DNA of 7,275 nt from Clostridiales bacterium (GTDB lineage: Bacteria; Bacillota; Clostridia; Peptostreptococcales; NVVX01). Location of the stretch: assembly GCA_021129785.1 (NCBI GenBank), contig JAJOKQ010000004.1, positions 6,400 to 13,674 of the forward strand. The letters are read 5' to 3'. The translations under genes and the position numbers were made by a program. The notes below the pieces were generated by a model that did not search any database, was not told the origin of the DNA, and was given only the letters and a program-made list of their open reading frames with translations. Shown here piece after piece: positions 1 through 5,440 of the stretch. Numbering within the stretch: the stretch's first letter is position 1; every line of letters starts with the position of its first letter.

Positions 1-146
1 TCTTCGTCTTCATCCTCACTAACTTCTAAAGCTTCAAACCCCAATTCCTCCATTAAATTTTCACCGTAAACATCCATACCTACTCCCGACCAACTACTTG
101 TCATTATTAACATTGCAGCTATTAAAAACATTACAGCCTTCTTCAT
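1..146 (-). CDS. N-terminal part of a small exported acidic protein, cut by window edge
   Basis: This is a partial gene of which 48 codons are visible, reading from an ATG at 146 down past base 1. The first residues read MKKAVMFLIAAMLIM, a short positive N-region followed by a hydrophobic core, then TSSWSGVG. This is a typical Sec signal peptide, with possible cleavage near residues 18-20; there is no Cys lipobox. After it the chain turns strongly acidic, with an EDEDE run near residues 44-48 at the window edge. The start is well supported: GGAGGAGGA lies at 154-162, 7 nt before the ATG. It is transcribed divergently from the signalling operon. I do not recognise the family, and the main domain lies outside the window. 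The export call rests on the visible leader only. Confidence 0.75.
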   Translation of the reverse strand, partial: MKKAVMFLIAAMLIMTSSWSGVGMDVYGENLMEELGFEALEVSEDEDE

Positions 147-153
147 TTTAGCA

Positions 154-162
154 TCCTCCTCC
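154..162 (-). promoter_or_regulatory. Strong Shine-Dalgarno of the exported acidic protein
   Basis: On the minus strand this reads GGAGGAGGA, ending 7 nt before the ATG at 146. It is the strongest ribosome binding site in the window. It fixes the start of the truncated gene at the left edge and supports that gene being real despite its short visible length. Confidence 0.85.
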
Positions 163-176
163 GTAAAGTACTTTCT

Positions 177-207
177 ATTAAATATACTATTTTTTCTTAA
201 TTCACAA
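177..207 (-). promoter_or_regulatory. Weak candidate promoter of the exported acidic protein
   Basis: Reading the minus strand, TTGTGA (202-207) could be a -35 box. It is followed by either TATATT (181-186, spacer 15) or TTTAAT (177-182, spacer 19). Neither spacing is ideal, and the sequence is AT-rich enough to give such matches by chance. A promoter must lie somewhere in this divergent region, but its exact place is uncertain. Confidence 0.3.
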
Positions 208-231
208 CAGTTTTTTCTTACCATACAATAC

Positions 232-262
232 GAGGTTCCACTTTTTTTTAATGGGGTACCTC
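232..262. repeat. Imperfect inverted repeat in the divergent region
   Basis: GAGGT (232-236) pairs with ACCTC (258-262). After one T-T mismatch, CC (238-239) pairs with GG (255-256), and a further C-G pair is possible after another mismatch. The loop is about 11 nt and rich in T. It lies 20 bp upstream of the operon's -35 box, so it could be an activator or repressor site. It has no T-run directly after the stem in either direction, so it does not look like a terminator. It may be chance. Confidence 0.35.
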
Positions 263-281
263 TCTAAATGAACTAAAATAC

Positions 282-310
282 TTGAAAATTCTTACTCTCT
301 GCTTTATACT
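282..310 (+). promoter_or_regulatory. Sigma-A-type promoter of the three-gene signalling operon
   Basis: TTGAAA (282-287) matches five of six bases of the -35 consensus. TATACT (305-310) matches five of six of the -10 consensus. The spacer is exactly 17 nt. Transcription would start near 317, giving a leader of about 56 nt before the ATG at 373. No other equally good promoter is visible upstream of the three plus-strand genes, which are packed without gaps large enough for another, so this promoter probably drives all of them. Confidence 0.75.
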
Positions 311-361
311 TTAATAATACACTAATATTTCTCTTATGCAAACTGTTTTTTAAAAAATTGC

Positions 362-367
362 GAGGTG
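362..367 (+). promoter_or_regulatory. Shine-Dalgarno that sets the start of the HD-GYP gene
   Basis: GAGGTG lies 5 nt upstream of the ATG at 373. The open frame could also begin at a TTG at 358, but that start would place this site inside the coding region and has no purine-rich site of its own. The ATG at 373 is therefore preferred. Confidence 0.75.
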
Positions 368-372
368 CTCGT

Positions 373-1908
373 ATGAACAAAAATAAAACTACTTATGGGA
401 ACCCTATATACTCCAATCATTATGAATTATTGTCAAAGTTAGTAAGTGTGAGCAAGAAAATATCTGCTGAACAAAATACCAGCAATCTACTAAACATGAT
501 TTTGCAAGAATGCATGATCATAACTAATAGCGATGCTGGTAGCATATATATCAAAGTTCCAATGAACGATATTGATTATTTACAGTTTACAGTCACTAAA
601 AATGATTCTATTCCTATTAACTTCAAAAAAAAGATGATTCCTGTTAACTTTGACAGCATTGCGGGATACACAGCTCTGACTGGGAAAATTTTCACTTTTA
701 ATAATATGAATGACGTTATTACCTCTCTTGGTATTAGTCATGATAACTCATTCGATCAAAAGAACAAGTACCAAACTATGAATATGTTATCTTTGCCAAT
801 GAAAAATATAAAAAATGAAGTGATAGGTGTCATGCAGTTAATTAATAAAAAAATTGATGCTAACTCTGTCATTTCCGATACATCCCTTTATAGTGAGTCA
901 ATTATGCCTTACACTAAAGAAGAAGCCAATATTGTTGCCTCTTTATCATCGCAAGCGGCTATATTATTGGAACGCAGCAAACTTTATTCTGATATAAATT
1001 TGCTATTTGAGACATTTGCCGAAACACTTGTGACCAGCCTCGATCAAAGAGATCCCTCCACTGCTGGTCACTCTACGCGCGTTTCTAAAATGTCAATAAA
1101 TTTAGCACATGCAGTAAATAATTCTACCTCGCATGCTTTCAATGCAGTCTCTTTTTCAGAATACGAAATAAAAGAGCTTTTTTTTGCTGCCCTCCTACAC
1201 GATATAGGAAAAATAGGAGTAAGGGAACATATTTTATTTAAATCCTCTCGCCTTTCTAAATCTGAAATTGAAGTCTTAAAGTACAAATTTATGTGCTTAG
1301 AACTTCTTCTCAAAGAAAAAGGGCGGCATTGTACTCTAACAAACTCCGAAAAAATTACACTAAATTCAATTGATCAATACTATAAGTTTATATTGTCTAT
1401 AAATTGCAAAGGATTTCTAACAGATCTAGAAATTGAATTGCTAAATGAAATTAATCGTATAAATTACATAGATGAAAATGGAGTCACTAAAATTGAACTC
1501 TTGCCTCCAAACATACTAGAAAGTTTGTCCATCAAAAAAGGAAACCTAACTAAATCAGAAAGATCCGCTATCGAAGATCATGCTGTTTTTACTGAACAAG
1601 TACTAAGAGAAATAGCTTGGACAAATGAACTAAAAAACGTTCCAAACATTGCAGCTAATCATCATGAACGAATTGACGGAACTGGGTATCCCAAAGGGCT
1701 CATTGGAGCAAATATTTTAATTCAAAGCAGAATTATTTCTATCGCTGATGTCTACGATGCACTGACAGCATCTGACAGACCATATAAAACGGCGCTTCCT
1801 ATTGAAAAAGCTCTTTCGATTTTACAAACAGAAGCAAAGAACAATAGATTAGACCACGATTTAGTCGAACTTTTTATTTCTGCTAAAGCATATAATATTG
1901 AAAGCTGA
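373..1908 (+). CDS. GAF and HD-GYP domain protein, predicted c-di-GMP phosphodiesterase
   Basis: Predicted cytosolic enzyme of 511 residues that hydrolyses the second messenger c-di-GMP. A GAF sensor domain spans roughly residues 20-200, ending with the typical GVMQLINKK strand and a connecting helix. The HD-GYP domain follows from about residue 210. Its ligands are present: H233 (in STAGHSTR), H276-D277 with K280 (HDIGKIG), H403, H430-H431 (HHERIDGTGYP) and D459 (in ADVYDAL). The full GYP signature makes activity likely. Between the HDIGKIG half and the HHE-GYP half there are about 100 extra residues relative to a standard HD-GYP domain. Similar insertions occur, to my knowledge, in a subfamily of GAF/HD-GYP proteins. 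There is no signal peptide, membrane helix or receiver domain, so input probably comes through the GAF. It is the first gene of the operon; the metallo-hydrolase gene starts 10 nt after its stop. Function is inferred from motifs. Confidence 0.9.
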   Translation: MNKNKTTYGNPIYSNHYELLSKLVSVSKKISAEQNTSNLLNMILQECMIITNSDAGSIYIKVPMNDIDYLQFTVTKNDSIPINFKKKMIPVNFDSIAGYTALTGKIFTFNNMNDVITSLGISHDNSFDQKNKYQTMNMLSLPMKNIKNEVIGVMQLINKKIDANSVISDTSLYSESIMPYTKEEANIVASLSSQAAILLERSKLYSDINLLFETFAETLVTSLDQRDPSTAGHSTRVSKMSINLAHAVNNSTSHAFNAVSFSEYEIKELFFAALLHDIGKIGVREHILFKSSRLSKSEIEVLKYKFMCLELLLKEKGRHCTLTNSEKITLNSIDQYYKFILSINCKGFLTDLEIELLNEINRINYIDENGVTKIELLPPNILESLSIKKGNLTKSERSAIEDHAVFTEQVLREIAWTNELKNVPNIAANHHERIDGTGYPKGLIGANILIQSRIISIADVYDALTASDRPYKTALPIEKALSILQTEAKNNRLDHDLVELFISAKAYNIES

Positions 1909-1909
1909 T

Positions 1910-1915
1910 GGTGAT
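1910..1915 (+). promoter_or_regulatory. Shine-Dalgarno that sets the start of the metallo-hydrolase gene
   Basis: GGTGAT here matches the 3' part of the ideal AGGAGGTGAT site, and the longer stretch GATGGTGAT matches it at seven of nine positions. It sits 3 nt before the ATG at 1919, the correct distance for this part of the site. A TTG at 1898 in the same frame would overlap the previous gene but lacks a ribosome binding site. Confidence 0.6.
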
Positions 1916-1918
1916 AAC

Positions 1919-2749
1919 ATGAAAAAGAATAATTTTGATATTAGCTTTTGGGGTGTTCGCGGATCATGCGCCACTTCAAAGAATAAATCTGCTATATATG
2001 GAACTAATACCTCATGTGTGCAATTGTTAGTTGGCGACCACCTAATTATTCTAGATGGTGGCACTGGTATTTATCCTCTTGGCGAGCATTTATGTTCAAA
2101 CAATAAAGCGCAGAAAGGGCATATTTTTATTTCCCATCCTCATTATGATCATATACAAGGTCTTCCTTTCTTCGCACCTTTTTATAGTTCTCTTAATGCA
2201 TATACTATTTATGGCGAGCAAAAATTGGACATGCCTTTTGAAAATATTCTTGTAAACTATATGAAAAAACCATACTTCCCGATTTCATGGAATGATTTTG
2301 ATGCTCATATTACTGTGCTAAACGTAGCCCCCAAAGATATAATAAAAATTGATGAAAATATCAGTGTTTCGTCTATTAGAGTTAATCATCCTGGTGAAAA
2401 CCTAGCTTTTCGTATTAATGCCTATGGAAAATCTTGCTGTTATATCACTGATATTGAACATAGAGATTATAGTAGCGAGCTTATTGCTTTTGCGCGTAAT
2501 GCAGATATTATTATTTACGATGCTAGTTTAACCGAGGAAGAATATTCCAACCCAGAATATAATGGGTGGGGTCACTCTACTTGGTCTGTTGCTGCAAAAC
2601 TTGCAAATGAAGCCAATATTGGAAAACTAATTCTATTTCATCATGCAATTAATAAAACTGATGACGAAATCCTAAATATGCAAAATCAAACTTGCACTCT
2701 TTTCCCTAACACTATCGCTGCTTATGAAGGATTGGAGATTAATCTATGA
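1919..2749 (+). CDS. Metallo-beta-lactamase-fold hydrolase, possible cyclic-nucleotide phosphodiesterase
   Basis: A 276-residue soluble protein of the metallo-beta-lactamase superfamily. It starts with the characteristic strand FWGVRGSCAT, as in the branch that includes RNase Z-like and PhnP-like phosphodiesterases. The metal motif HPHYDH gives H73, H75, D77 and H78. Further likely ligands are H157 (VNHPGE), the bridging D178 (ITDIEH), and a C-terminal His in LFHHA (241-242). A GWGHSTW motif (216-222) lies near the active site. All metal ligands are in place, so the enzyme should be active on a phosphodiester or similar ester bond. Its place between a c-di-GMP hydrolase and an adenylate cyclase suggests, by inference only, a cyclic nucleotide or related signalling molecule as substrate. 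It ends in an ATGA overlap with the cyclase gene, so translation is probably coupled. No signal peptide is seen. The fold is firm; the substrate is not known. Confidence 0.88.
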   Translation: MKKNNFDISFWGVRGSCATSKNKSAIYGTNTSCVQLLVGDHLIILDGGTGIYPLGEHLCSNNKAQKGHIFISHPHYDHIQGLPFFAPFYSSLNAYTIYGEQKLDMPFENILVNYMKKPYFPISWNDFDAHITVLNVAPKDIIKIDENISVSSIRVNHPGENLAFRINAYGKSCCYITDIEHRDYSSELIAFARNADIIIYDASLTEEEYSNPEYNGWGHSTWSVAAKLANEANIGKLILFHHAINKTDDEILNMQNQTCTLFPNTIAAYEGLEINL

Positions 2750-4791
2750 AAACAAACAATAAACACCATATAATTCTTTGCCTGAGCATACTTTGCACTT
2801 CATTTGTTTTGCTTATTTCTTTTGCTACCAATTTTTTTACATATGCAACGCCTCAAATCGAAATTGATCAACTTAAATCTCAACTTGATGATTTAACTGG
2901 CGTAGAAAAGGTAGATTTACTAACTAATATAGCTAATGCCTATCTTGACATTTCACCGAAAGAAAGTATTCTATATTCCAATCAGGCCCTTACTCTTTCG
3001 CATTCTCTTCAACTTACAAGAGGTATCATCGATTCTTTTAACACTCTAGGTATGGCGCATTATTTGCTTTTAGATCACAATATGGCTATCTCTTATTTTG
3101 AGAAAGCAATGGCGTTTAACGTAAACGAAGAATATGAAATAAAAATGGGATACTCTTTGAACGGTCTTGGTCTAACTTATCAAGCAAAAGATGAAATAGG
3201 AAAAGCAATGACCTACTACAAAAGAGCAAATAGTTTTTTTATTCAAAGTAATTATAAAAAAGGAGTAGCAAATTCGCTAAACAATATCGGTACTGTGTAC
3301 AGCCACTTATTACAATTTGATACTGCCTTAGAAAAGTACTATGAGGCTTTGTCAATACACAAAAGTATAGGGTATCAAAATGGAATTGGCGCTACATATA
3401 ACAATATTGCAGTGGTTTATGAAAAATTAGGCAATAACAAAGTATCTATTGACAATTATTTAAAAGCTATAACTATCTTTGCCGAGATTGACAACCAAAA
3501 AAGAGTCGCTATTTTGTTTAATAATATTGGTCTCGTTTTCGTTTCACAAGAACTCTATAATGAAGCATTAGATTTTTTTTATCAATCTATTCTATTGAGC
3601 ACCGAGTTAGGCAATAAATCTGAAATTGCAACCAGTTACAATAATATAGGCATAGCTTTAAATTTATCAGGCAGCTACCAAGATTCGTTAGTAAACCACC
3701 TAAAAGCTCTTGAAATAAGAGAGAATATAAACGATAAGCACGGAGTTATTAATTCTTCAAATAATATTGGAACAGTATATTTTAACATGGGCAAATTAGA
3801 TAATGCTTTGGAATTCTTTAATAATGCGCTAACTTCAGCACAAAATATCACCTACAAAGAAGGGATAAATTCTGCTTTGTTTAATCTTTCCAAGGTGCAT
3901 TATCGTCTTGGAAATTATAGAGAAGCATATAGATTTAAATCATTATATTCTACCTTGTCAAATGTAATTGCAGATGAAATCAATTACAAAAACATTGCTG
4001 ATATGCAAGAAATATATGAAACAGAGAAAAAGACGCAAGAAATTTTACTACTTACCAAAGATAATGAAATATCTTTAGTACTATTAAACCAGCAAAAGAT
4101 TATTATACTATCGCTTGTATTAATAGTACTACTTGTCCTTATTTTAGGAATTGTTATCTCAAAAGAAAAGAAAAAATCGGATAAGTTATTGCATAATATA
4201 TTGCCTAAAAAAGTTGCAATGGAGTTAAAGAAAAAAGGCAAATCTAAACCTGTATGTTTTAACAATGTAACTGTTTTTTTCTCTGACATAGTAGGGTTCA
4301 CAAATATTTCTTCTACACTTAGCCCAGAGTACTTAATCAATGAACTTAATGATATGTTTACAGCCTTTGATAACATTATGGCTAAATATGACTGCGAGAG
4401 AATCAAAACAATTGGCGATGCTTATCTAGCTGTTTGCGGGCTGCCAAATAGCAATGAATTCCATGCCGAAAATATTACTAAGGCATCTATTGAAATTATG
4501 AATTACATGCGTAATCGTAATCTTACCGCTAAAACTAAATGGGAAATCAGAGTAGGTATCCATTCTGGCGAAGCTGTTGCTGGTATAGTTGGCACAAAAA
4601 AATACATATATGATGTTTTTGGAGACACCATAAATATGTCTCAACGAATGGAAAGCAATAGCGAGCCTATGAGGATTAATTTATCAGAAATTTCATACAC
4701 CATACTAAAAGATAAATATAGTTTTATCAAAAGAGAACCTCGCTATATAAAAGGCAAGGGTCTTGTTAATATGTATTTTCTTGATTGCTAA
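2746..4791 (+). CDS. Membrane-bound TPR-sensor class III adenylate cyclase
   Basis: A 681-residue receptor-like enzyme predicted to make cAMP from ATP. A signal peptide or anchor covers residues 8-33 (possible cleavage after TYA, 32-34). Eight TPR units follow at about 95-395, with the NNIG-type helix repeating every 40 residues, then a likely coiled coil (410-450). One membrane helix lies at 452-472. After it comes the linker HNILPKKVAMELKKKGK, typical of class III cyclases, and the catalytic domain (about 500-681). Metal ligands are D514 (FFSDIVGF) and D558 (KTIGDAY). The base-selecting pair is K554 and D623 (YDVFGDT), the adenylate rather than guanylate cyclase pattern. N630 and R634 (NMSQR) are the transition-state residues. 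With every residue present, a homodimer would have two active sites. The TPR domain is predicted to face outside and act as the sensor. GGAG at 2734-2737 lies 8 nt before the ATG, which overlaps the previous stop. Confidence 0.92.
   Translation: MKTNNKHHIILCLSILCTSFVLLISFATNFFTYATPQIEIDQLKSQLDDLTGVEKVDLLTNIANAYLDISPKESILYSNQALTLSHSLQLTRGIIDSFNTLGMAHYLLLDHNMAISYFEKAMAFNVNEEYEIKMGYSLNGLGLTYQAKDEIGKAMTYYKRANSFFIQSNYKKGVANSLNNIGTVYSHLLQFDTALEKYYEALSIHKSIGYQNGIGATYNNIAVVYEKLGNNKVSIDNYLKAITIFAEIDNQKRVAILFNNIGLVFVSQELYNEALDFFYQSILLSTELGNKSEIATSYNNIGIALNLSGSYQDSLVNHLKALEIRENINDKHGVINSSNNIGTVYFNMGKLDNALEFFNNALTSAQNITYKEGINSALFNLSKVHYRLGNYREAYRFKSLYSTLSNVIADEINYKNIADMQEIYETEKKTQEILLLTKDNEISLVLLNQQKIIILSLVLIVLLVLILGIVISKEKKKSDKLLHNILPKKVAMELKKKGKSKPVCFNNVTVFFSDIVGFTNISSTLSPEYLINELNDMFTAFDNIMAKYDCERIKTIGDAYLAVCGLPNSNEFHAENITKASIEIMNYMRNRNLTAKTKWEIRVGIHSGEAVAGIVGTKKYIYDVFGDTINMSQRMESNSEPMRINLSEISYTILKDKYSFIKREPRYIKGKGLVNMYFLDC
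3028..3930 (+). repeat. Eight TPR units at an exact 40-codon period
   Basis: Within the cyclase gene the helix motif recurs at residues 97, 137, 177, 217, 257, 297, 337 and 377 with no change in spacing: SFNTLG, SLNGLG, SLNNIG, TYNNIA, LFNNIG, SYNNIG, SSNNIG, ALFNLS. This is a 120-bp period. The 40-residue unit is the longer TPR form found in sensor and scaffold proteins rather than the classical 34. The middle units are the most alike. An additional diverged unit may precede them, at LLTNIANAYLD (58-68). Confidence 0.85.
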
Positions 4792-4796
4792 AGCGG

Positions 4797-5363
4797 TTAA
4801 CTCAACATACTTAATCCTGTTTTGTTGAGTTCAGCTTCTCTATTTACTAGTGAATCTATAACTGTCTGAATGTGTTCTGACATGTCTACTCCTAGTTCTT
4901 CTGCACTCGATATAATACTTTCTCTATTTACCGCCCTTGCAAAGGCCTTATCTTTAAGCTTTTTCTTTACTGATTTCACCTTCATACCTTCGAGTTTGTT
5001 GGGTCTTACTAATGCACAGGCAATAATAAAACTCGATAGCTCATCGACTGCGTACAAAGTTTTCGCCATACATGTTTCTCTAATTGTATTTTCATCCGCG
5101 TGACCTTGAACTGCTAAAATGAAACCCTCCGGATATCCATTTTCACGCAAAATTTCCACTCCTTTAAACGGGTGATTTTCAGGGTATTTTTCAAAATCTA
5201 TGTCATGCAACAACCCGCACGTTCCCCATATTTCACTGTCCTCTTCAAATTTTTTTGCGTATCCAATCATTGCTGCTTCTACTGCTAAAACATGTTTTAG
5301 TAAGTTGCTTGACTTAACATACTGCCGAAGTAGCTTATATGATTTTTCTCTACATATTTTCAC
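4797..5363 (-). CDS. Small stand-alone HD-domain hydrolase
   Basis: A 188-residue soluble protein of the HD phosphohydrolase superfamily. The metal ligands are H24 (LLKHVLAVE), H53-D54 (LLHDIDFEKYPENHP), a likely H88 (QGHAD) and D107 (VDELS). The HDID followed by ENHP and a later VDELS pattern matches a group of HD-domain proteins common in Clostridia and other anaerobes whose substrate is, to my knowledge, unknown. There is no sensor, membrane or second catalytic domain. It lacks the GYP signature, so c-di-GMP should not be assumed as substrate. The start is a GTG at 5363, supported by AGAAGGTGG at 5371-5379, 7 nt upstream. It lies 77 bp downstream of the MATE gene on the same strand with no clear terminator between, so the two may share a transcript. 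It converges on the cyclase gene. Confidence 0.88.
   Translation of the reverse strand: MKICREKSYKLLRQYVKSSNLLKHVLAVEAAMIGYAKKFEEDSEIWGTCGLLHDIDFEKYPENHPFKGVEILRENGYPEGFILAVQGHADENTIRETCMAKTLYAVDELSSFIIACALVRPNKLEGMKVKSVKKKLKDKAFARAVNRESIISSAEELGVDMSEHIQTVIDSLVNREAELNKTGLSMLS
4799..4831. terminator. Inverted repeat at the convergent gene ends, possible weak two-way terminator
   Basis: AACTCAACA (4799-4807) and TGTTGAGTT (4823-4831) are perfect 9-bp arms around a 15-nt loop. The repeat starts 8 nt after the cyclase stop codon and overlaps the last codons and stop of the oppositely oriented HD-domain gene. The place fits a shared transcription end, since the genes leave only 5 bp between their stop codons. 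There is no clear T-run after the stem on either strand and the stem is AT-rich, so efficiency as an intrinsic terminator is doubtful. Confidence 0.4.
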
Positions 5364-5370
5364 TTTATTC

Positions 5371-5379
5371 CCACCTTCT
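5371..5379 (-). promoter_or_regulatory. Shine-Dalgarno that supports a GTG start
   Basis: On the minus strand AGAAGGTGG ends 7 nt before the GTG at 5363. The nearest ATG downstream (5355) is in another frame, so this site and the GTG define the start of the HD-domain gene. Confidence 0.75.
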
Positions 5380-5440
5380 ATTTTTATTCTTCTTTACTAA
5401 TGCGAAATATTAAGTATCATGAGCGAGCCAAATGTCACTG

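Larger units (their letters stand above)
147..372. other. Divergent intergenic region between exported protein and signalling operon
   Basis: These 226 bp hold no credible coding sequence. They contain the ribosome binding site and likely promoter of the leftward gene, the promoter of the rightward operon (282-310), an imperfect inverted repeat (232-262) and several T-runs. There is room for a shared regulator to act on both divergent genes, but no palindrome of the quality seen upstream of the MATE gene is present. Confidence 0.8.

Noticed and set aside
242..249. Run of eight T in the divergent region as a terminator tail
   Set aside because: It lies in the loop of the imperfect repeat, not after a stem, and no gene ends just before it.
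344..357. Self-complementary T6-A6 stretch in the operon leader as a riboswitch or attenuator
   Set aside because: The leader is only about 56 nt, and the stretch is simple AT sequence with no conserved aptamer-like features.
358..375. Upstream TTG start adding five residues to the HD-GYP protein
   Set aside because: The ATG at 373 has GAGGTG at the right distance, and the TTG has no ribosome binding site of its own.
1068..1313. Minus-strand open frame inside the HD-GYP gene, and other short shadow frames at 1861-2064, 2055-2255, 4426-4644, 4870-5103, 5200-5400 and 5943-6251
   Set aside because: All lie within strongly supported genes and encode low-complexity or domain-free products.
1898..1921. 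TTG start at 1898 for the metallo-hydrolase, overlapping the HD-GYP gene
   Set aside because: The ATG at 1919 has a GGTGAT site just upstream and gives the family's usual short N-terminus before FWGVRGS.
3984..4406. 140-codon open frame on the minus strand inside the cyclase gene
   Set aside because: It is antisense to well-conserved cyclase motifs, its product shows no recognisable domain, and no ribosome binding site was noted.
5364..5440. Separate promoter for the HD-domain gene in the 77-bp gap after the MATE gene
   Set aside because: GTGACA and TTAATAT-like boxes exist but none has an acceptable spacing; co-transcription with the MATE gene is simpler.
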